From contig JACZZP010000013.1 in assembly GCA_015183035.1 (NCBI GenBank), positions 310,001 to 374,000 on the forward strand: a stretch of DNA of 64,000 nt, in the 5' to 3' direction. Within the stretch, counting starts at the first letter, position 1. Every line of letters starts with the position of its first letter. Shown here piece after piece: positions 1 to 12,639 of this stretch. A program made the position numbers and the translations under genes. The notes beneath the pieces are model-generated. The model ran no database searches. It saw only the letters and a program-made list of their open reading frames with translations, and was not told where the DNA came from. Source of the stretch: Meloidogyne chitwoodi (lineage: Eukaryota > Nematoda > Chromadorea > Rhabditida > Meloidogynidae).

Positions 1-2317
1 TAAACTTTAAAATTACATACTTAAAAATACAAATAAATAAACTTGAAATTAAAAACCTAAAACATTTTTTTTAATTAAAAATATACTTATAATGTCAAAA
101 AATATTTTAAAAATACACAACTTAAGTTTAAAAAATTACAAACCTAAATTGAAAAGAGTGTGGAATTGTACAATTCAAATTGTCTTGATAATAAGACTCT
201 ACTGGACAGACAAAAATTGGATTTTCCATCATAAAGTAGGAAATCTGAAAAAAAATTAGTTAATTTATTTTTTTAATTTTCAAAAAATATATACCAAAAG
301 TCCAAAAAGTATAGTACTAAAAGCACCACCAATAAAACCTTCCCAAGTTTTTTTAGGTGAAATTTTGATTAATGGAGTTTTACCAAAGAAGAAGCCAAAC
401 ATATAACTCATTATATCACAACAAATAATCATTAAAACAGGAAAAAGAAACCTAAATTAAAAAAAATAATATTTAAAAAAGGAGAAAAAATACCATAAAA
501 CCAGGGAAGAGAAAAAATAATTTTCCCTATCCTCCTTGGAATTTTTTTATAAATTTTTTTATATAAAAGACCGAAAATATAACCACTACAAAATTTAAAA
601 ATAAATAAAAACAAACCAAATCAATCCTTGAAATAAATTTTGAATTATCAAAAATGACTGAGTCACAATTATTAATAAAGTAACATGTGTCCAAGCAAAC
701 TTTAAAGAAATAAAATTTAAAAAAATTCAAATTAAAAAAATATACCAGAGAAAATTGTCTCAAATAAAATCCTTTTTGCAACGAAAGAACAAACCAAATA
801 AATCCAAAACAGTACAAAACAAAGCTTATTAATCTATGATGCGCAATTAATGCAAAAAGAAATCTCTAATAAAATTTAAAAAAAAAATTTAAAATTTAAA
901 GAAAACCGTTGCTTACATCTTTACGTAGTACTAATCCCCAATAATCAATCAGACTTTCTCCAAAAAAGAAATAATCGCTGGTAAGTAGAAAATACCTTAA
1001 AATTAAAATTAATTTTAGAAAAATAAATTAAGTTTAAAAATTAATTAAAATAAATTTTTAAAAGAATTTTGAGTTGTTTTTTCTTTTAAAAGTCTTTTTT
1101 AAATATAATTGAAGCCTTTGAATTAATTTATTTGCATTTTAGAATGAATAAAAAATATTTTTCCCCAATGGGGTTCGAACCCACGACCTATGAGTTATTA
1201 AAATATTTTTTATTTATTTTTAGAATGAAATGATGTTTAGAGAATAAAGACAAAACTTAAAAAAAAGGAAAGAAAAAAATATATGAACTTAATCTTTTTT
1301 AAAAAAAAAAGAAATTTATATAAGAAAATTAAAGGTCATTTTACAAGTGGGGCTGTAACTCAGTGGTAGAGTGTTCGCTTAGCGTGCGAAAAGTCGTGGG
1401 TTCAATTCCCCCCAGCTCCAGTAAATTTTTTTCTTGATTAATTAAAAAAAAATTTTTGGAACAAGAGAATTTAATAATTTAAAAATGTTAAAAAATTTAA
1501 AAACATTCAAATGAACAGAAAAAAAATAAAAAAAACCATGAAAGTGCTCGAAACCATGGCAAATCGTAGAGTCTATAAATCACCAACCCAATATTAATAA
1601 TTTCTGAGAAGCATTTTAATTGTAAAAGAAAAACCTAAAAATTTAATAAAATTGTAAAAACCTTTTTTTAATAAAATACTAATGCCATAAGACAAGTAAC
1701 TCCTCTTTTGACAATAAAATAAAATATTCCAATCATCACAAGCTGTAAAAAAAGAAAAATTAAAATAAAATAATTTAAAAAACAAACCGATAAAATTCCA
1801 CGTACAACCCAATTTCGCCAGCTAAAAAAAGAAGAATGGAGAAATTTTGCATTTTAAGGTATCTTTGTTTCTCAATTCTCCTCTATTTTCCTTATTTTTG
1901 ACTTTTTAAATTTAACTGTTTATGTCCGTGACAAAAAATTCAAACAAAAAAGAATAATGCAAAAATAAGGGAAAATGAGGAGAAGTGACAAACAGAGAGA
2001 TACTAAAAAACTTAAAAAATTAAAATAAAAAACCGTTCTGGCAGATGAGAAAGAAGTTTATCAACAAAAATTCCCAATTTATCAGAAGATTGAGGTAATA
2101 TTCTTTTCAATTTATTTAACCTTTTTTCTTTAATAACAGTTAAAGGATCTTCATCATCTTCTGAGGAAGCAGATGTAGCAGATGAAGAAATTGCCCCACA
2201 TGTTCTTTTTCCTTTTTTTAAATGTTTTGGAGTTGAAGTTTCGTCAGTATTAATTGATTCTTGTAGTATATTTCTTTTTCTTAATGTATCTTCTTCAGTA
2301 GTAAATTCTTGAGACAT
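1..2317 (-). CDS. cdgs-1: CDP-diacylglycerol synthase (phosphatidate cytidylyltransferase), partial
   Basis: Makes CDP-diacylglycerol from phosphatidic acid and CTP, the precursor of phosphatidylinositol, in the ER membrane. Read on the minus strand from ATG at 2317, spliced exons give an acidic cytosolic N-terminus, then pieces collinear with animal CDS1/CDS2: [74 protein letters not shown] and [12 protein letters not shown]. The last exon seen (about 172-249) holds FVCPVE. The gene runs off the left edge, so the C-terminal catalytic end is missing. Junctions join in frame when donors such as GTTTG are allowed. One intron (about 1000-1558) carries a tRNA-Ala gene on the opposite strand and a truncated tRNA-like element. 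Symbol follows the C. elegans orthologue. Family identity is very secure. Confidence 0.93.
1160..1200 (-). repeat. tRNA-like element, truncated (B-box end)
   Basis: Contains GGGTTCGAACCCC on the minus strand, matching the 3' half of the dispersed tRNA-like family. No A-box half is visible. Lies in an intron. Confidence 0.5.
1349..1420 (+). tRNA. tRNA-Ala (AGC)
   Basis: A 72-nt cloverleaf. The acceptor stem GGGGCTG pairs with CAGCTCC (one G-U), with discriminator A at 1420. The D-arm contains CTCAGTGGTAGAG. Anticodon stem TTCGC/GCGAA encloses loop TTAGCGT, giving anticodon AGC. The T-arm holds TTCAATT and has one mismatch. It lies in an intron of the CDP-DAG synthase gene, on the opposite strand. 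Unlike the many degenerate tRNA-like elements in this window, all main stems pair, so it is probably a working gene. Confidence 0.9.
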
Positions 2318-2738
2318 TTTTTTCTAAAAAAATTAAAAAATTATTTATAAAATAAAGTTTAATTAAATCAAAAAAACAACAAAATTGGATAAAACAAAAG
2401 AAAAACAAAATTTGTAGGTGTTTTGTAATATTTGTAAAAGTTGGTGTTATGAAAAATGTCAATTTGTGAAAATTGACACTTTGACATTTATCCTTTTTTA
2501 AACGCGCCAAAACAAAAAAAGATTTTTACTGCAAATTTCTGAGTTTTTTTTGTTTATTTTTGCAAGATTTTGTGCATTATCGGCGCAAGCGCAATTCGCA
2601 GCTTTAAAAACGTGAAGTTTACGTAGTCCGCAGTGTAACTAACCCTAATTAACTAATAAAAATGCCTTCTTTTGTTTAAATTTATGTCACTATATTTTTT
2701 CTTTCAACTAATTTTTTTATATTTTATTTTAAGCAAAA
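2318..2738. promoter_or_regulatory. Divergent intergenic promoter region
   Basis: About 420 bp separate the minus-strand CDP-DAG synthase start from the plus-strand polymerase start, so both promoters should lie here. A relatively GC-rich patch near 2575-2645 (GGCGCAAGCGCAATTCGC) stands out from AT-rich surroundings. A TTTTAAG at about 2728-2734 just before the next ATG could be a spliced-leader acceptor. No defined factor site is recognised. Confidence 0.35.
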
Positions 2739-4899
2739 ATGACAAACAAAGAAATTAAACAAGTAAATGAATTATATAAAATAACAACATCACCCAATGC
2801 TCATAAAATTTTCAAAATATTGGACAATAATGGAAGAAATGATTTTCGCAAATCTTTTAAAAAATATACAAAAAGTGTACAGGAATATATTAATAAAAAT
2901 GAACAGGTTTTTATTTTAAATTAAATATAATTTAGAAAACTTTAAAGTATGGGGTAATCCTGAGTTCTTTGAAATTTTATTTTTAGCCAGAATATGAAAG
3001 AAAAAAACGAATTGACATTTGGAAACTACTCAGAAAACTTATTGAACCGGTTTAAAATTTAAAAATAAATTTAATTAAAAAATTTAGTCTTTTGGTGAAG
3101 GATGTTATTTAGCCATGGGAGGATCTACTTTGACCAACTTGGCAATTAGAGGAGCAGATTTAGACCTTTGCTTTGCGATTAGATGTGCAGATGGAACGTA
3201 CGCGGAAGAAGGGTATTTTTTTAATTTATAAATTTTCTAAAGGTTTCCGAACTGAACTAAATTTTTATTTTGAAAAATTAACTCTCCTATTTTACAGTGT
3301 CAACGATTTTGTCTTAAGCAAAATTGTTCGGATACTTGATGACAAACCTTTTATTACTCAATTGGATTATATCAATGCTCGGGTAAATTTTTATAGAGAA
3401 TATTAGGTAATTTTTTAATGGATTGGTGGGTAGACTTAGTGTGGTGTAGTTGGGTGACGTTTGGGTTTGCCGCCACGAAGTAGTGGGTTCGAGTCCTATG
3501 TGAGATAATAAATTGTTTTGCCCTTATTAAAGGCTAATTTTTGGAAATATTTGAGATGAATGTCTTTATGAAGCATGAGAAAAATTTTAATTTTTTTAAT
3601 CGATAAAAAGAAGAAAAACAAATTAAAAAAAAAAACATTTTAAGGTTCCAATAGTAAAAGTAGGATTGGCTTTTCCTTATATGGATGTTAAGGTGGATAT
3701 AAATTGTAATTGTGTGGCTGGAATTTTTAATACACATTTGCTTGCATATCTTTCAAGGTTTTTTTGCTCTTTATTTTTTTACAAAATTTGAATTAATTTT
3801 CAATTTTTTAAGGTTTGATGTTCGCTTTGTACAAATGAATGTAATTCTCAAAAAATGGGCAAAAGTTAATCATGTAGTCGATCCTAGGTTTTATTTTTTG
3901 TTATTTTATAGGTAAAATGTAATACTGAAAATTAATTTTTGACTAAAAAATTAATTTGAAATTTTTAAAATTATTTTCCCCAGTGGTTCTATCGCTGCGT
4001 AAAATAATTTTTTTCAATTTTAGGCGAAAATTTAACAGTTATACAGTCAGTCTTATGATTATACATTTCCTACAATGTGGTGTTTATCCTCCCATTTTGC
4101 CTAATTTTTTTCAATTGTTTCCTCAATATTTTGATGGAAAAGGAAATGCTGAGGATTTGGAATATGATCTACAGCTTGAAATCGCAGGTTTTTAAATAAA
4201 TTTTTTGAAAAAAATGTTAATTGAAAAAGGAGAAATAATTAAATTTTTTAGGGTTATAAAGGTTGTTTTTATCGTTCTGTAAATTTTTATAATTTTCTGG
4301 GACGAAATGTCTCATTTTAATATTTTATTTAAAACTTTATTTTTAGAAATACCAAAAAATGAACGTACAATTGGAGAATTAATTTATGGCTTTTTCGATT
4401 ATTATGTTCGTTTTAATTATGCTGAGTGTGGTATTTCAATAAAAGATGGAAAAGTATTTGAAAGGTTTTTTTAACATTTAATTGAATTAAAAAATTTGTC
4501 TTTTTTTTGTAGAAGTACTTTGCCCGATTCAGAACAAGAATATTTATTTTTTATTGAGGAGGCTTATGACGGAATGGTTAGGTTAAATTAAAAAAAAATA
4601 ATTTTAATTAAAAAAAATTATTTTTTTAATTTCAGACAGTCCCAAAAAATTTAAAAAGGCACAGTAATTTAATGGAAATAATTGAAGAATTTAAGCATGC
4701 AAGGTATTCCATCCTTAAAGATATTTGTGAAAATAGACCGCCCAAAATTGACGAAAGTGAAGATTATAAAGTAGTAGAAGTAATTGAAGTAGAAGAGGTT
4801 TTTTTTTTAATTAAATGAATTTTTAAAAATTTAAATTTTTAGAGTTTACAGAGCAAAAGTAGTGAAATAAAATGTGATTTGTTAAATAACTGGGATTGA
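2739..4899 (+). CDS. Non-canonical poly(A)/U polymerase, GLD-2/Cid1 type
   Basis: Predicted RNA nucleotidyltransferase adding A or U residues to RNA 3' ends. The catalytic motif is in the exon at about 3110-3205: GGSTLTNLAIRGADLDL gives the G-S and D-x-D pattern. The third Asp is in YMDVKVDI (about 3680). The central domain follows with GIFNTHLLAYL and KKWAKVNHVVDPR. The PAP-associated region is FNSYTVSLMIIHFLQ, then PPILPNF. Around ten small exons splice in frame, and the stop is in a last exon ending NNWD. Protein is about 380 residues, short for GLD-2 proteins, which often have long N-termini. No RNA-binding domain is seen. Whether it is a GLD-2 or a terminal uridylyltransferase cannot be decided from motifs alone. 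Confidence 0.85.
3432..3510 (+). repeat. tRNA-like element
   Basis: A-box-like GTGGTGTAGTTGGGTGACG and B-box-like GGGTTCGAGTCC, inside an intron of the polymerase gene, same strand. Confidence 0.6.
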
Positions 4900-6118
4900 A
4901 TCAAAGAAAAAAGAGAAGAAAGTATATTTTTAATTTTATTTTTTTTTTGGGAAAGGTATTTTTTCGTTATTTTTGATTTTATGGAAAAATTTTTTAATTT
5001 TGGCGAAGAAAATATTCTTTGGGCTGAATTATAACATTTTTAATTTAGGAATGAATTAAAAAAATTTTTTTTAGTGTTTTAATAAAGTGATTTTTCCTCT
5101 TCATAAAGGCTAATTATTTTCTCCAATAAATATTTTTGTTAAATTAGCCACGATTTTTTTCTTTAAAATAACGAAAAAGTACCTCTCTATCTCTTTAAAT
5201 AACTGCCTATATTTCAAAAAAAAATTTTTGAACACTTCTAATAATAAGCTAGAATTTGAGTATTAAAAAAATGAAATAAATTAATTTTTGGGGAAAGAAA
5301 AAAATATTTTCCACCAGTTGGATTCGAACCTCCACCCCACTGTTTATAGCTCAAGCGCTTCCCGACTACACCAAACTAACAAGATGTAGGAATGGATTAT
5401 TTCTACACTAGGTAATTTAAATTCTAGCTTTGACACATAATGGGTATATAATTTATTTTTTTGTGTTTTTTGCGTTTTAGCATTCTTGTGTATAATATTT
5501 TTACAATGTTTATAAAATTATTGTAATGTGAAAAAAAATTTCAAAACTGTATAAATTTTGAAAAAATGTGTGGATAAATTGTACTAAATATTTTTAAAAT
5601 TAATTATTTATATTAAATATTATTTTTTTAAATATACAGGTTTAAAAAAATAGGTGGCAAGTAAAAAAAGGATAAATAAAAACAAAAATAAATATTATTT
5701 TTGTGGTCACAACATTTATTGACTTAAAAAGAGGACAAGAAGAAAATTAAAAAAATTCTTTTTCTCTCTATTTCTTCATTTATTTTATAAAACTAAAAAT
5801 ATAGCTCTAGCTTAAAGGCATGAATATTATTCAACTATTCTCTACTTCTACTAACTCTATGCTTTTTCTTTGAGTTTTTTACTGGTAAAAGTACGAGGTT
5901 TTTTTTTATTTATTTTATTTTTTCTCACTTTGTGTTTTTAGTTTATTGGACGACAAAAGCGAAAAAAGGACCAGAGGCAATAAGAAAAATAAAAGGATTT
6001 TTTTGTTGTTGCAAAAAAAAAGAAAGCTGTGTACACTTAAAAGGAAAAAAATCTCTAACGGCAAGTCTTCTATTAAAATACCAAAAAACTACTAATTAAA
6101 ATAAAAATAAATTGAAGA
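4900..6118. other. Intergenic region between polymerase gene and ric-3
   Basis: About 1.2 kb of AT-rich sequence with no convincing coding exon. It contains one tRNA-like element (5307-5382, minus). The rest is probably the 3' region of the polymerase gene and the ric-3 promoter. Nothing else recognised. Confidence 0.5.
5307..5382 (-). repeat. tRNA-like element
   Basis: Minus-strand reading has TTTGGTGTAGTCGGGAAGCG (A-box-like) and GGTTCGAATCC (B-box), followed by AACTGGTGGAAAA, the tail shared by several copies. Confidence 0.6.
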
Positions 6119-8185
6119 ATGTCTAAAGAAACTAAAATTAGAAGAAAAAATAAAAAAAGAAGAAAGGCAAAAAATTATGATGATGAAGAATATGATGAGG
6201 ATTTGCTTGATTGTCAAAGACATAAGGAAGAGGTTTTTTAAAATTAAAAAATAAATTTTGGAAGGAGTTTTTTTGTGGGTTAAATTGCGAGAAAAAGATG
6301 TTGATGTGAAAAACATTTTTTTTTGAAATTTTTATTTTGTTTGGAATATTTTTATTTCACATAAAAATTCATTTTCCACCAGTGGGGTTCGAACCTGCGT
6401 GCTTAAATTTAATAGACAGTGAATTTACCAACTACACCAAACTAAGCGCTTTAGCCAAGCTTTAAGAAAGCTTCTTTAGATTACTTTTAATTTTATTTTT
6501 AATAGAAAAAAATATTTTTTTTCTTTTTAAAGTTACTTCCAAAATGGAAATTATATGCTGTTGGTGCAGCAATTTTTATGTGCTTTGCTCTTCTTTATCC
6601 AAGCGTTTTTGCTCCGATGATAAATTCATTTTTTGGACGAAATAGTGTAGACGATAATTCAAGACCTTTTCAAAAGGATCCTCGTTTTTCATCACATCCA
6701 GAAGGATTTAGAGGTTTTTATTTTTATTTAAAGGAAGTATGGGTTCTTTTAAGGGGATTTTTTGATTTTTTGGCGAACTGAAACTTCGGGACCGAAACTT
6801 TTTGACTTAAAGTTCATGTCAAACACTTGAAATATAGAATTAAAATCGTGTTAAACATTTTTAAATAAATTATTGGACCAGTTATACCTTTGAAAAGGCA
6901 GTTAAACTTTTTTGAACCTAAGTATTAGTCCAGAAGTTTCGGTCTGCCGATTTTTTTAGGTGGTAAAAGTGCTCATTTTAAATATTTAGGGGTTCTAAAG
7001 ACTTTCAACAATTTATTTTTTTAATTAAAACAAGGTGGTGGTCGCCCTCCACAAACTCATCCAGCAGCAGCTGCTTCAATGCATGCACACGCAAAATCTC
7101 ATCAAAATCAAGCTGTTGGAGGAAGCGGTTCACGTGGTGGATTTGCTTGGCTTCTTCCCTTTTACACTATTGGTGTTGTTTTATTTCTTCTCTACACGTT
7201 TTTCAGGGTTTGTGAAAGAGTTTTGATTAATATATGGGGAGGGATTCCTCCCGTTATTTTTTAATTTTCAACTTTTTTTTAAGAAAAAGAAGAAACCAAA
7301 AAGAATGAACAGAGGAGAAATTCTCGGTTTGGGAGATGAAGACAGTGATGATGAAGAAGAAAGTAGTAATAGCAGTAATGACGATGTACCGACTGGAAAA
7401 CGTTTGTAAAAAATGTAAAAAATTAAAAGAAAATTTTAAGGTCGTCGTTATAAACTCCGATCAGTACAAGAAAGACTTAAAAAAACAGAAAAGGCAATGG
7501 AAGACATTTTAAGTCAATTAGAATTAATTGCAGTAAATAAAGAAACAATAAATGAGGGAGAAGATGATGAGTCTAATAATAAAGGTTTAAAGGAAACTCT
7601 AAATATGGAAAAAAGCTTGGAAAAATTGAAGGTTTAATTTTTATGTTTTTTTTTTAATTTTTTGGTTTTTTTTCGACTTTTGCGGACATTAATTTTGCGT
7701 ATTTTTGTCCAAATAAATTATATTAACTTAAGGGGAGTTAAATTTTAAATTGAAAATTAGTTATAGTCAAAATAAAAAATAAATACCATGTGAGGTTCGA
7801 ACCCCCGACCTGTTGGTGGAAAACGAAGACATCTTCCACTACACCAAGAAGAGAACATTATCTATTTTTTTTCAATCTTCACACAAATTTAAAAATTAAA
7901 TTTTTAAATTAAAAAATTTTTAATTTTTAGAAACTTTCTGCGATTTATAAGAAAAATGAACGTTTAAGATACTCTTTTGAAGATAAAACTGATGATTCTG
8001 AAGAAGAGGAAGAAGATTTTGGAGAAAAAGTGGAAGAAAAAGAAGAATTTTCAACGACAAGTTCTTTTGAAGAAGAAGAAGAGGAGGAAATGAGTGAAAT
8101 GGAAGAAGAAAATAGGGAACAAAATAAAGAAGAAAATAAAAAACAAAATAAGGAAGATAAAATAAGAAAAAGAAGAAAGGTTTAA
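6119..8185 (+). CDS. ric-3: RIC-3, acetylcholine-receptor chaperone
   Basis: ER membrane protein that promotes maturation of nicotinic acetylcholine receptors. ATG at 6119 opens a basic/acidic N-terminus (KIRRKNKKRRKAKNYDDEEY). TM1 is LYAVGAAIFMCFALLYPSVF, ending in the family-typical PSVFAPM. A Gly/Pro/His linker (GGGRPPQTHP) follows, then the hallmark RGGFAWLLPFYTIGVV with TM2. The coiled-coil is RRRYKLRSVQERLKKTEKAM. A long acidic Glu-rich tail closes the protein. Junction 6231/6532 and the phase-1 junction giving GKRRRYKL are in frame. Two introns carry antisense tRNA-like elements. The stop at 8183-8185 assumes the last GT is not used; if it is, a short exon near 8220 would extend the tail. 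Family assignment is firm. Confidence 0.9.
6371..6447 (-). repeat. tRNA-like element
   Basis: Minus-strand TTTGGTGTAGTTGGTAAATT and GGTTCGAACCCC, tail CACTGGTGGAAAA. Sits in the first ric-3 intron, antisense. Confidence 0.65.
7785..7852 (-). repeat. tRNA-like element
   Basis: Minus-strand TTGGTGTAGTGGAAGATG and GGGGGTTCGAACCTC. Sits in a ric-3 intron, antisense. Confidence 0.6.
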
Positions 8186-8365
8186 ATATTTCTTAATTTT
8201 TAAAAAAATATTATTAGAAGCCCAAAAAGAGGTATAATTTTTTTTTAATTTTAAAATAATAATAAATTTTGAGAAATTTCTCTGGAAAAATTAATTTTCT
8301 TTTCAATTTTTTAAATAATTATATAAATGTAAAAATATCATAATAATAATTAAAACAAAACTTTT

Positions 8366-9482
8366 TTAAATATCCGCTTTATATTGTACTTTAGTAAGTA
8401 CATTATGTACTGCTGTAGAAAATGAACGAAGTTGTACTTGTTCAGCATCAGAAATGCGACATTCACTTGAATCTGCCCATCCCTTTAAAACAAAAAATAA
8501 AAAAAGGATAATTTTGAGGGTAAAGACAATACTAAAAAACAGAAAAAAAGAAAAACCTCAGGAAGTTTGATGTCTCTAAAAGTATAGATAAGAACGTCAA
8601 AAGAGCATCGATTTTCTAGTAGAGGTAAAAATGCGACGGAAGCAGTAATTTGTCTTTAAAAAAGAAAAAGATTAGTATAAATAATTAAAAAATAAACCTC
8701 AAAACATCAGAAATTTCCTGTTTTATTCTCTTTTCGTCTTTACAAACTGAACCTTTTTCGCTTAAAAATTTTTTAAAATTAAATTAATTTAAACTAAAAC
8801 AAACTCAATATCAGCCGTTGTCTCAATATCAAATTGCCATCTTTCAAGTGCTTCTTTTGTAGCAATGTCAGTAATTACTAAAACTAATTTCTTCAATTTC
8901 TTTTTGGCAAGTAACATCTGTAAAAATTAAAAAAAAGTGTGAAATATTTCAGTCTTAGCTCTCCAATTTCTGACATGTTAAATAAAATATTGATCCAAAT
9001 AAGTGGAATGAGTGATATAAACTCGATTAAAAAATTAATAGTTTTGCTGTTTAGGTACTCAAACATCTTTTTATATTAATTTATAGATACAAGTTTCTTT
9101 AGTTTTACAACAATTAAATAACTGGGTAGAGAATCGATAACTACCAAAAATTTTGAGAAAGCTTCAATCTTTATTTGCTTATTAAATTTCAAGTTTAAAG
9201 ACATTAAAAAAATTGAAAAATTAAAACCTCAACATGCTCCAACAAAGGTTTAAGAAAATCTTTAACTTTAGAGTCAGTGTTCACCAGAAGAGTCATTCCA
9301 TACTTTTTTTCACTTTAAAAAATTAGTATTTAATAAATTAAAAAATAAAACCGAGTAAAGCTGTCAGAAGGATAAATACCTCGTTGATACAAAATACTAT
9401 GAATTCCATAATGAAAAAATTGTTGAATCACTTGGGCACTTCCTTTGAGTGTTATCTCGCTTTTTGTTGCCAATTCTGTCAT
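8366..9482 (-). CDS. mdf-2: MAD2 spindle-checkpoint HORMA protein
   Basis: Binds CDC20 in the mitotic checkpoint complex to hold the anaphase-promoting complex until kinetochores attach. From ATG at 9482 the exons give SEITLKGSAQVIQQFF, GIHSILYQRGIYPSDSFTR and KYGMTLLV. Then come LVLVITDIATKEALERWQFD, the RQITASVAFLPLLENRCSFD core and the C-terminal safety-belt VQLRSFSTAVHNV, ending YKADI. All pieces are collinear with animal MAD2L1 and the length is about normal (roughly 200 residues). A larger intron lies between about 8930 and 9226. The gene converges on ric-3 (181 bp apart) and diverges from twinfilin. Confidence 0.95.
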
Positions 9483-9829
9483 TTATGTATCTATAAAATT
9501 GTTAAAAAAATAAAAATATTGAAAAAGAATAGGAGGCGTTTAAAACAAAGCTAAATAATATTAAATTTAAATATGTTCACTGTTTGGCGAAATGTTTATT
9601 ATTTTAGAAAAATGTCTTTTTGTCCTGCATTGTCTCTAATTGCAGAGATAAAAACAAAAAATGCTTTTTTTTCTTAGTCAGTAAAAAAATTCATTTCTTT
9701 TTTTCCTTTTTTCGTTTTTATAAATTAATATTTTTGTTTTTAAGGTTTTTATTTAACACAAAGAATAGCGTTTTTGCTTATTAATCTTTAAATTTATTTT
9801 TGCTAACATTCTATTAACACAAATTGAAC
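9483..9829. promoter_or_regulatory. Divergent intergenic promoter region
   Basis: About 350 bp between the MAD2 start (minus) and the twinfilin start (plus). AT-rich with several long T runs. It should contain both promoters, but no specific site is recognised. Confidence 0.35.
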
Positions 9830-12009
9830 ATGACTTGCCAAACAGGAATTAGAGGTTTTATTTGTTTTAGGCATTTTTGGATCGTTTCGGTAAAATTAAA
9901 GAGATTTTAAGGTTTTTTTGAACTTTGTAAAGATTTTTATCTAATTTTTCTTCTATTAAGTTTTTATAATTTTGACTAAAATCTTTAAATTTGTAAAAAA
10001 TGTCTAAAAATGTTTGGGCATATTTTCAAATATTTTTATGACTCACCACATCTTTATTTCTGAACGGAGAATTATTTTCCCTTATTTTGCTTTTAGCAAG
10101 TATAGTGAATCAAAAAGAGGCATTAAAAAGGGAGACCCGAAAATTTAAAATTTTCCTGAAACGATTTTTAGACTTAATATTTACTATAAAAATATATCTT
10201 TTAATTTTAAGCTGATACCAAATTGATAGAATTTTTTGAGCAATGCAAAAAATGCAAGATTCGTTTTGGAAAAATTGTTATTAATAATTGTATGATTTTA
10301 CTATTTTTTTTCATTTTTAAATATTACTTATTTTTAGCAAGTCTACAGGTAAATCACCATTTAAGTCCTTCAAAAGATTGGCGCAAGGATTGGCATAAAT
10401 GGTTTTTATATTTTTGAATTTTAAATATTATTTTTATATTTTTTAAAGTATGCCAGAGTGCGTTGATTCTTACGAACCTTGTTTTCTTCTCTTCCGCTTT
10501 GATTCTAGTCATAATTGGATTTTAATTTGGTTTTTTACAAATATTTTTAATAATTTTCTATTTTTAAAGTTTTGCCGATGATAAAGCTTCTGTTCGTGAT
10601 AAAATGCTTTTGGCTGCTACTAAGGCTACGTTTAAGGTTCTTGTTAAATAACTTGAAAGGATTTTCTTTTTTTTAGTCCGAATTTGGTCAATCTTTTATC
10701 CAAGCGGAATATCAAGTTTCAAGTCGAAATGAACTTCAATTGGAAAATTTTGAGAAAAATTATTTAAATAAAGATGTGGAAAATTCTGCTATTGAGGTTT
10801 ATTGTATATTTTTTTATTAAATTATTTTTTAATTAAAAAAGGATGGAGACGAGTCAAAACCACTTTCATTTGTTGAGCGAGAGGTTTTTTTAATTTTATT
10901 AGAAATATTTTGTTTTTTAAAGTTATTTTTTTGAATCATGTTTGGTCTAGTTGGTAAAGTCCTTGCCAAATCAATGGGTAGTCGAAGGTTCGAATCCTAT
11001 CGGCGGACAACTATTTTAAATACTTCACAATTTTATTTTTTATCATTCCAATAATTTTTCTTCTTCTTTTAGTTAAGTTCTGTTGCTAAAGAACGTGCGA
11101 ATATTCCATTTTCATTGCATGCTTCTCAAACAATGCGTGGAGTTCAGTTTCCAATAGATCAAGATGCTGAAGAAAAATTGCGTGTCTTTGCTTCTGGTCA
11201 ATGCGATTTTGTTCAACTTTCAGTTGATTGTAAGGTTTTTTTTAATACTTATTTTTGCTTTTTTACCTATAAAGACTTCTTTTTTAAGGCTTAAACGAAG
11301 CAATAAAATTAGAAGCCCACAAAAATGTTTTGGAGGATATTGGTGAACTTGACAATCTTGTGCCTAGAAAAAAGCCTCGTTATACTCTTTTTCGTTTACA
11401 AAATGAAAAATTAATTAATGGAGAAGCTATTTGTATTTTTTTAATTTTTTTAAAATTAATTTTAATTTTTTTTAAGTTTTTATTTATTCAATACCACCTT
11501 CACAGTCTTGCACGATAAAGGAATTAATGCTCTTCTCTAGTTGTAAAGGCCCTTTGCTTGGTGAAATTGAAGGGAATTCGATTGGAATTAAAATTGATAA
11601 AAAGGTTTGTGTATTTTTTTTCTTATGTTTTGATGGAAGAGGACGGTTCATTTTCGTTTTTCGGTCGTAACTTTTTTTAAAATGGACCGATCTTATCTAT
11701 TCAATTAGTTAAAAGAATCTACTTTTCGAGCTCTTTCAATAATTTAAAATTTATGTTAAAAGGTTTATAATTAAAAAAGTTATGTGAGATACACTGAACC
11801 GTCCCTTACCGCTCTTGAGTGCTTTATTTATTTTTTAGATTGAAGTAGATAGTCGTGATAAATTGGATTTGGCAACTTTATTAGCTTATATGACACCAGA
11901 AGTAGATAATAATAAAATAAATTCTGAAGTTGTTAATACTCATAAACAATTTGAACGTCCACCACGCCCTGGTAGTGGACCTAGGCGAATAACTAAAGCT
12001 GTGGAATAA
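9830..12009 (+). CDS. twf-2: Twinfilin, actin-monomer-binding protein
   Basis: Cytoskeletal protein with two ADF-homology domains; binds ADP-actin monomers and capping protein. The ATG at 9830 opens MTCQTGIR, matching the family start, before a 355-bp intron. ADF-H 1 includes KIRFGKIVI, YEPCFLLFRFDS and VRDKMLLAATKATFKSEFG. The linker carries TMRGVQFPI. ADF-H 2 includes QCDFVQLSVD, PRYTLFRLQNEKL, FIYSIPPSQSCTIKELMLFS and KIEVDSRDKLD. The tail ends in the basic PPRPGSGPRRITKAVE. Length is close to the family norm. One intron holds a tRNA-like element. Symbol follows the C. elegans orthologue name and is less certain than the family. Confidence 0.93.
10938..11010 (+). repeat. tRNA-like element
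   Basis: GTTTGGTCTAGTTGGTAAAG (A-box-like) and AGGTTCGAATCC (B-box), within a twinfilin intron, same strand. Confidence 0.6.
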
Positions 12010-12639
12010 AAGAAGAGAAAATAAGGTTTAAATTTAATTTTTTTCATTTTTTTAAGTTAGAGAATATTTGGTAGACTGACAAAAAATTTAATATTTAAGG
12101 GGCAGAATGTTTGCCTCCAACAACTAATTTTTTGAGTCTCAAATATTATTAATAATTCCCAAAAATTCTTTTAATAATAATAATAATTCGACTTGCTTTT
12201 TATTACCAAAAACTGTTCTTTTTTTCTAATTTTTTGCTATCTATTGTGTAATCTTTGCCAATAATAAATAAAGTTTTTCAAAAAGAAAAATTAATAAAAC
12301 TCTCAAACGGGTTCGAACCTTTTACCTAGAGACCAGAAAACTAACGCGTTTACACTTAACCACAAAACAAATTGCAACTTTTATCTATTTATTAGATATA
12401 TAATTTCTTTAAAAAATTAAAAACCTTTCCATAAGTAATAAAATGAAATTGCCAGAATATTTATAATAAAAAAATTTTTTATTTTCAAAAGAAAAATAAA
12501 TTGAAACTAAAAATGAAAATCAATTTTTAGCGCTAAATAAAAATGATGAGGATCAAAAGCGCATTTTTTATTTGCTTTTTATTTTATTTTTTTATATTTT
12601 TAAAATATTATACTCAATCACCGTTCGTGTGTAATTATA
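12010..12639. other. Convergent intergenic region
   Basis: Lies between the ends of twinfilin and UBE2H. It contains one tRNA-like element (12299-12365) and otherwise AT-rich sequence with AATAAA-type strings that may serve as poly(A) signals for both genes. No gene seen. Confidence 0.45.
12299..12365 (-). repeat. tRNA-like element
   Basis: Minus-strand TTGTGGTTAAGTGTAAACGC and AGGTTCGAACCCG. Intergenic. Confidence 0.55.
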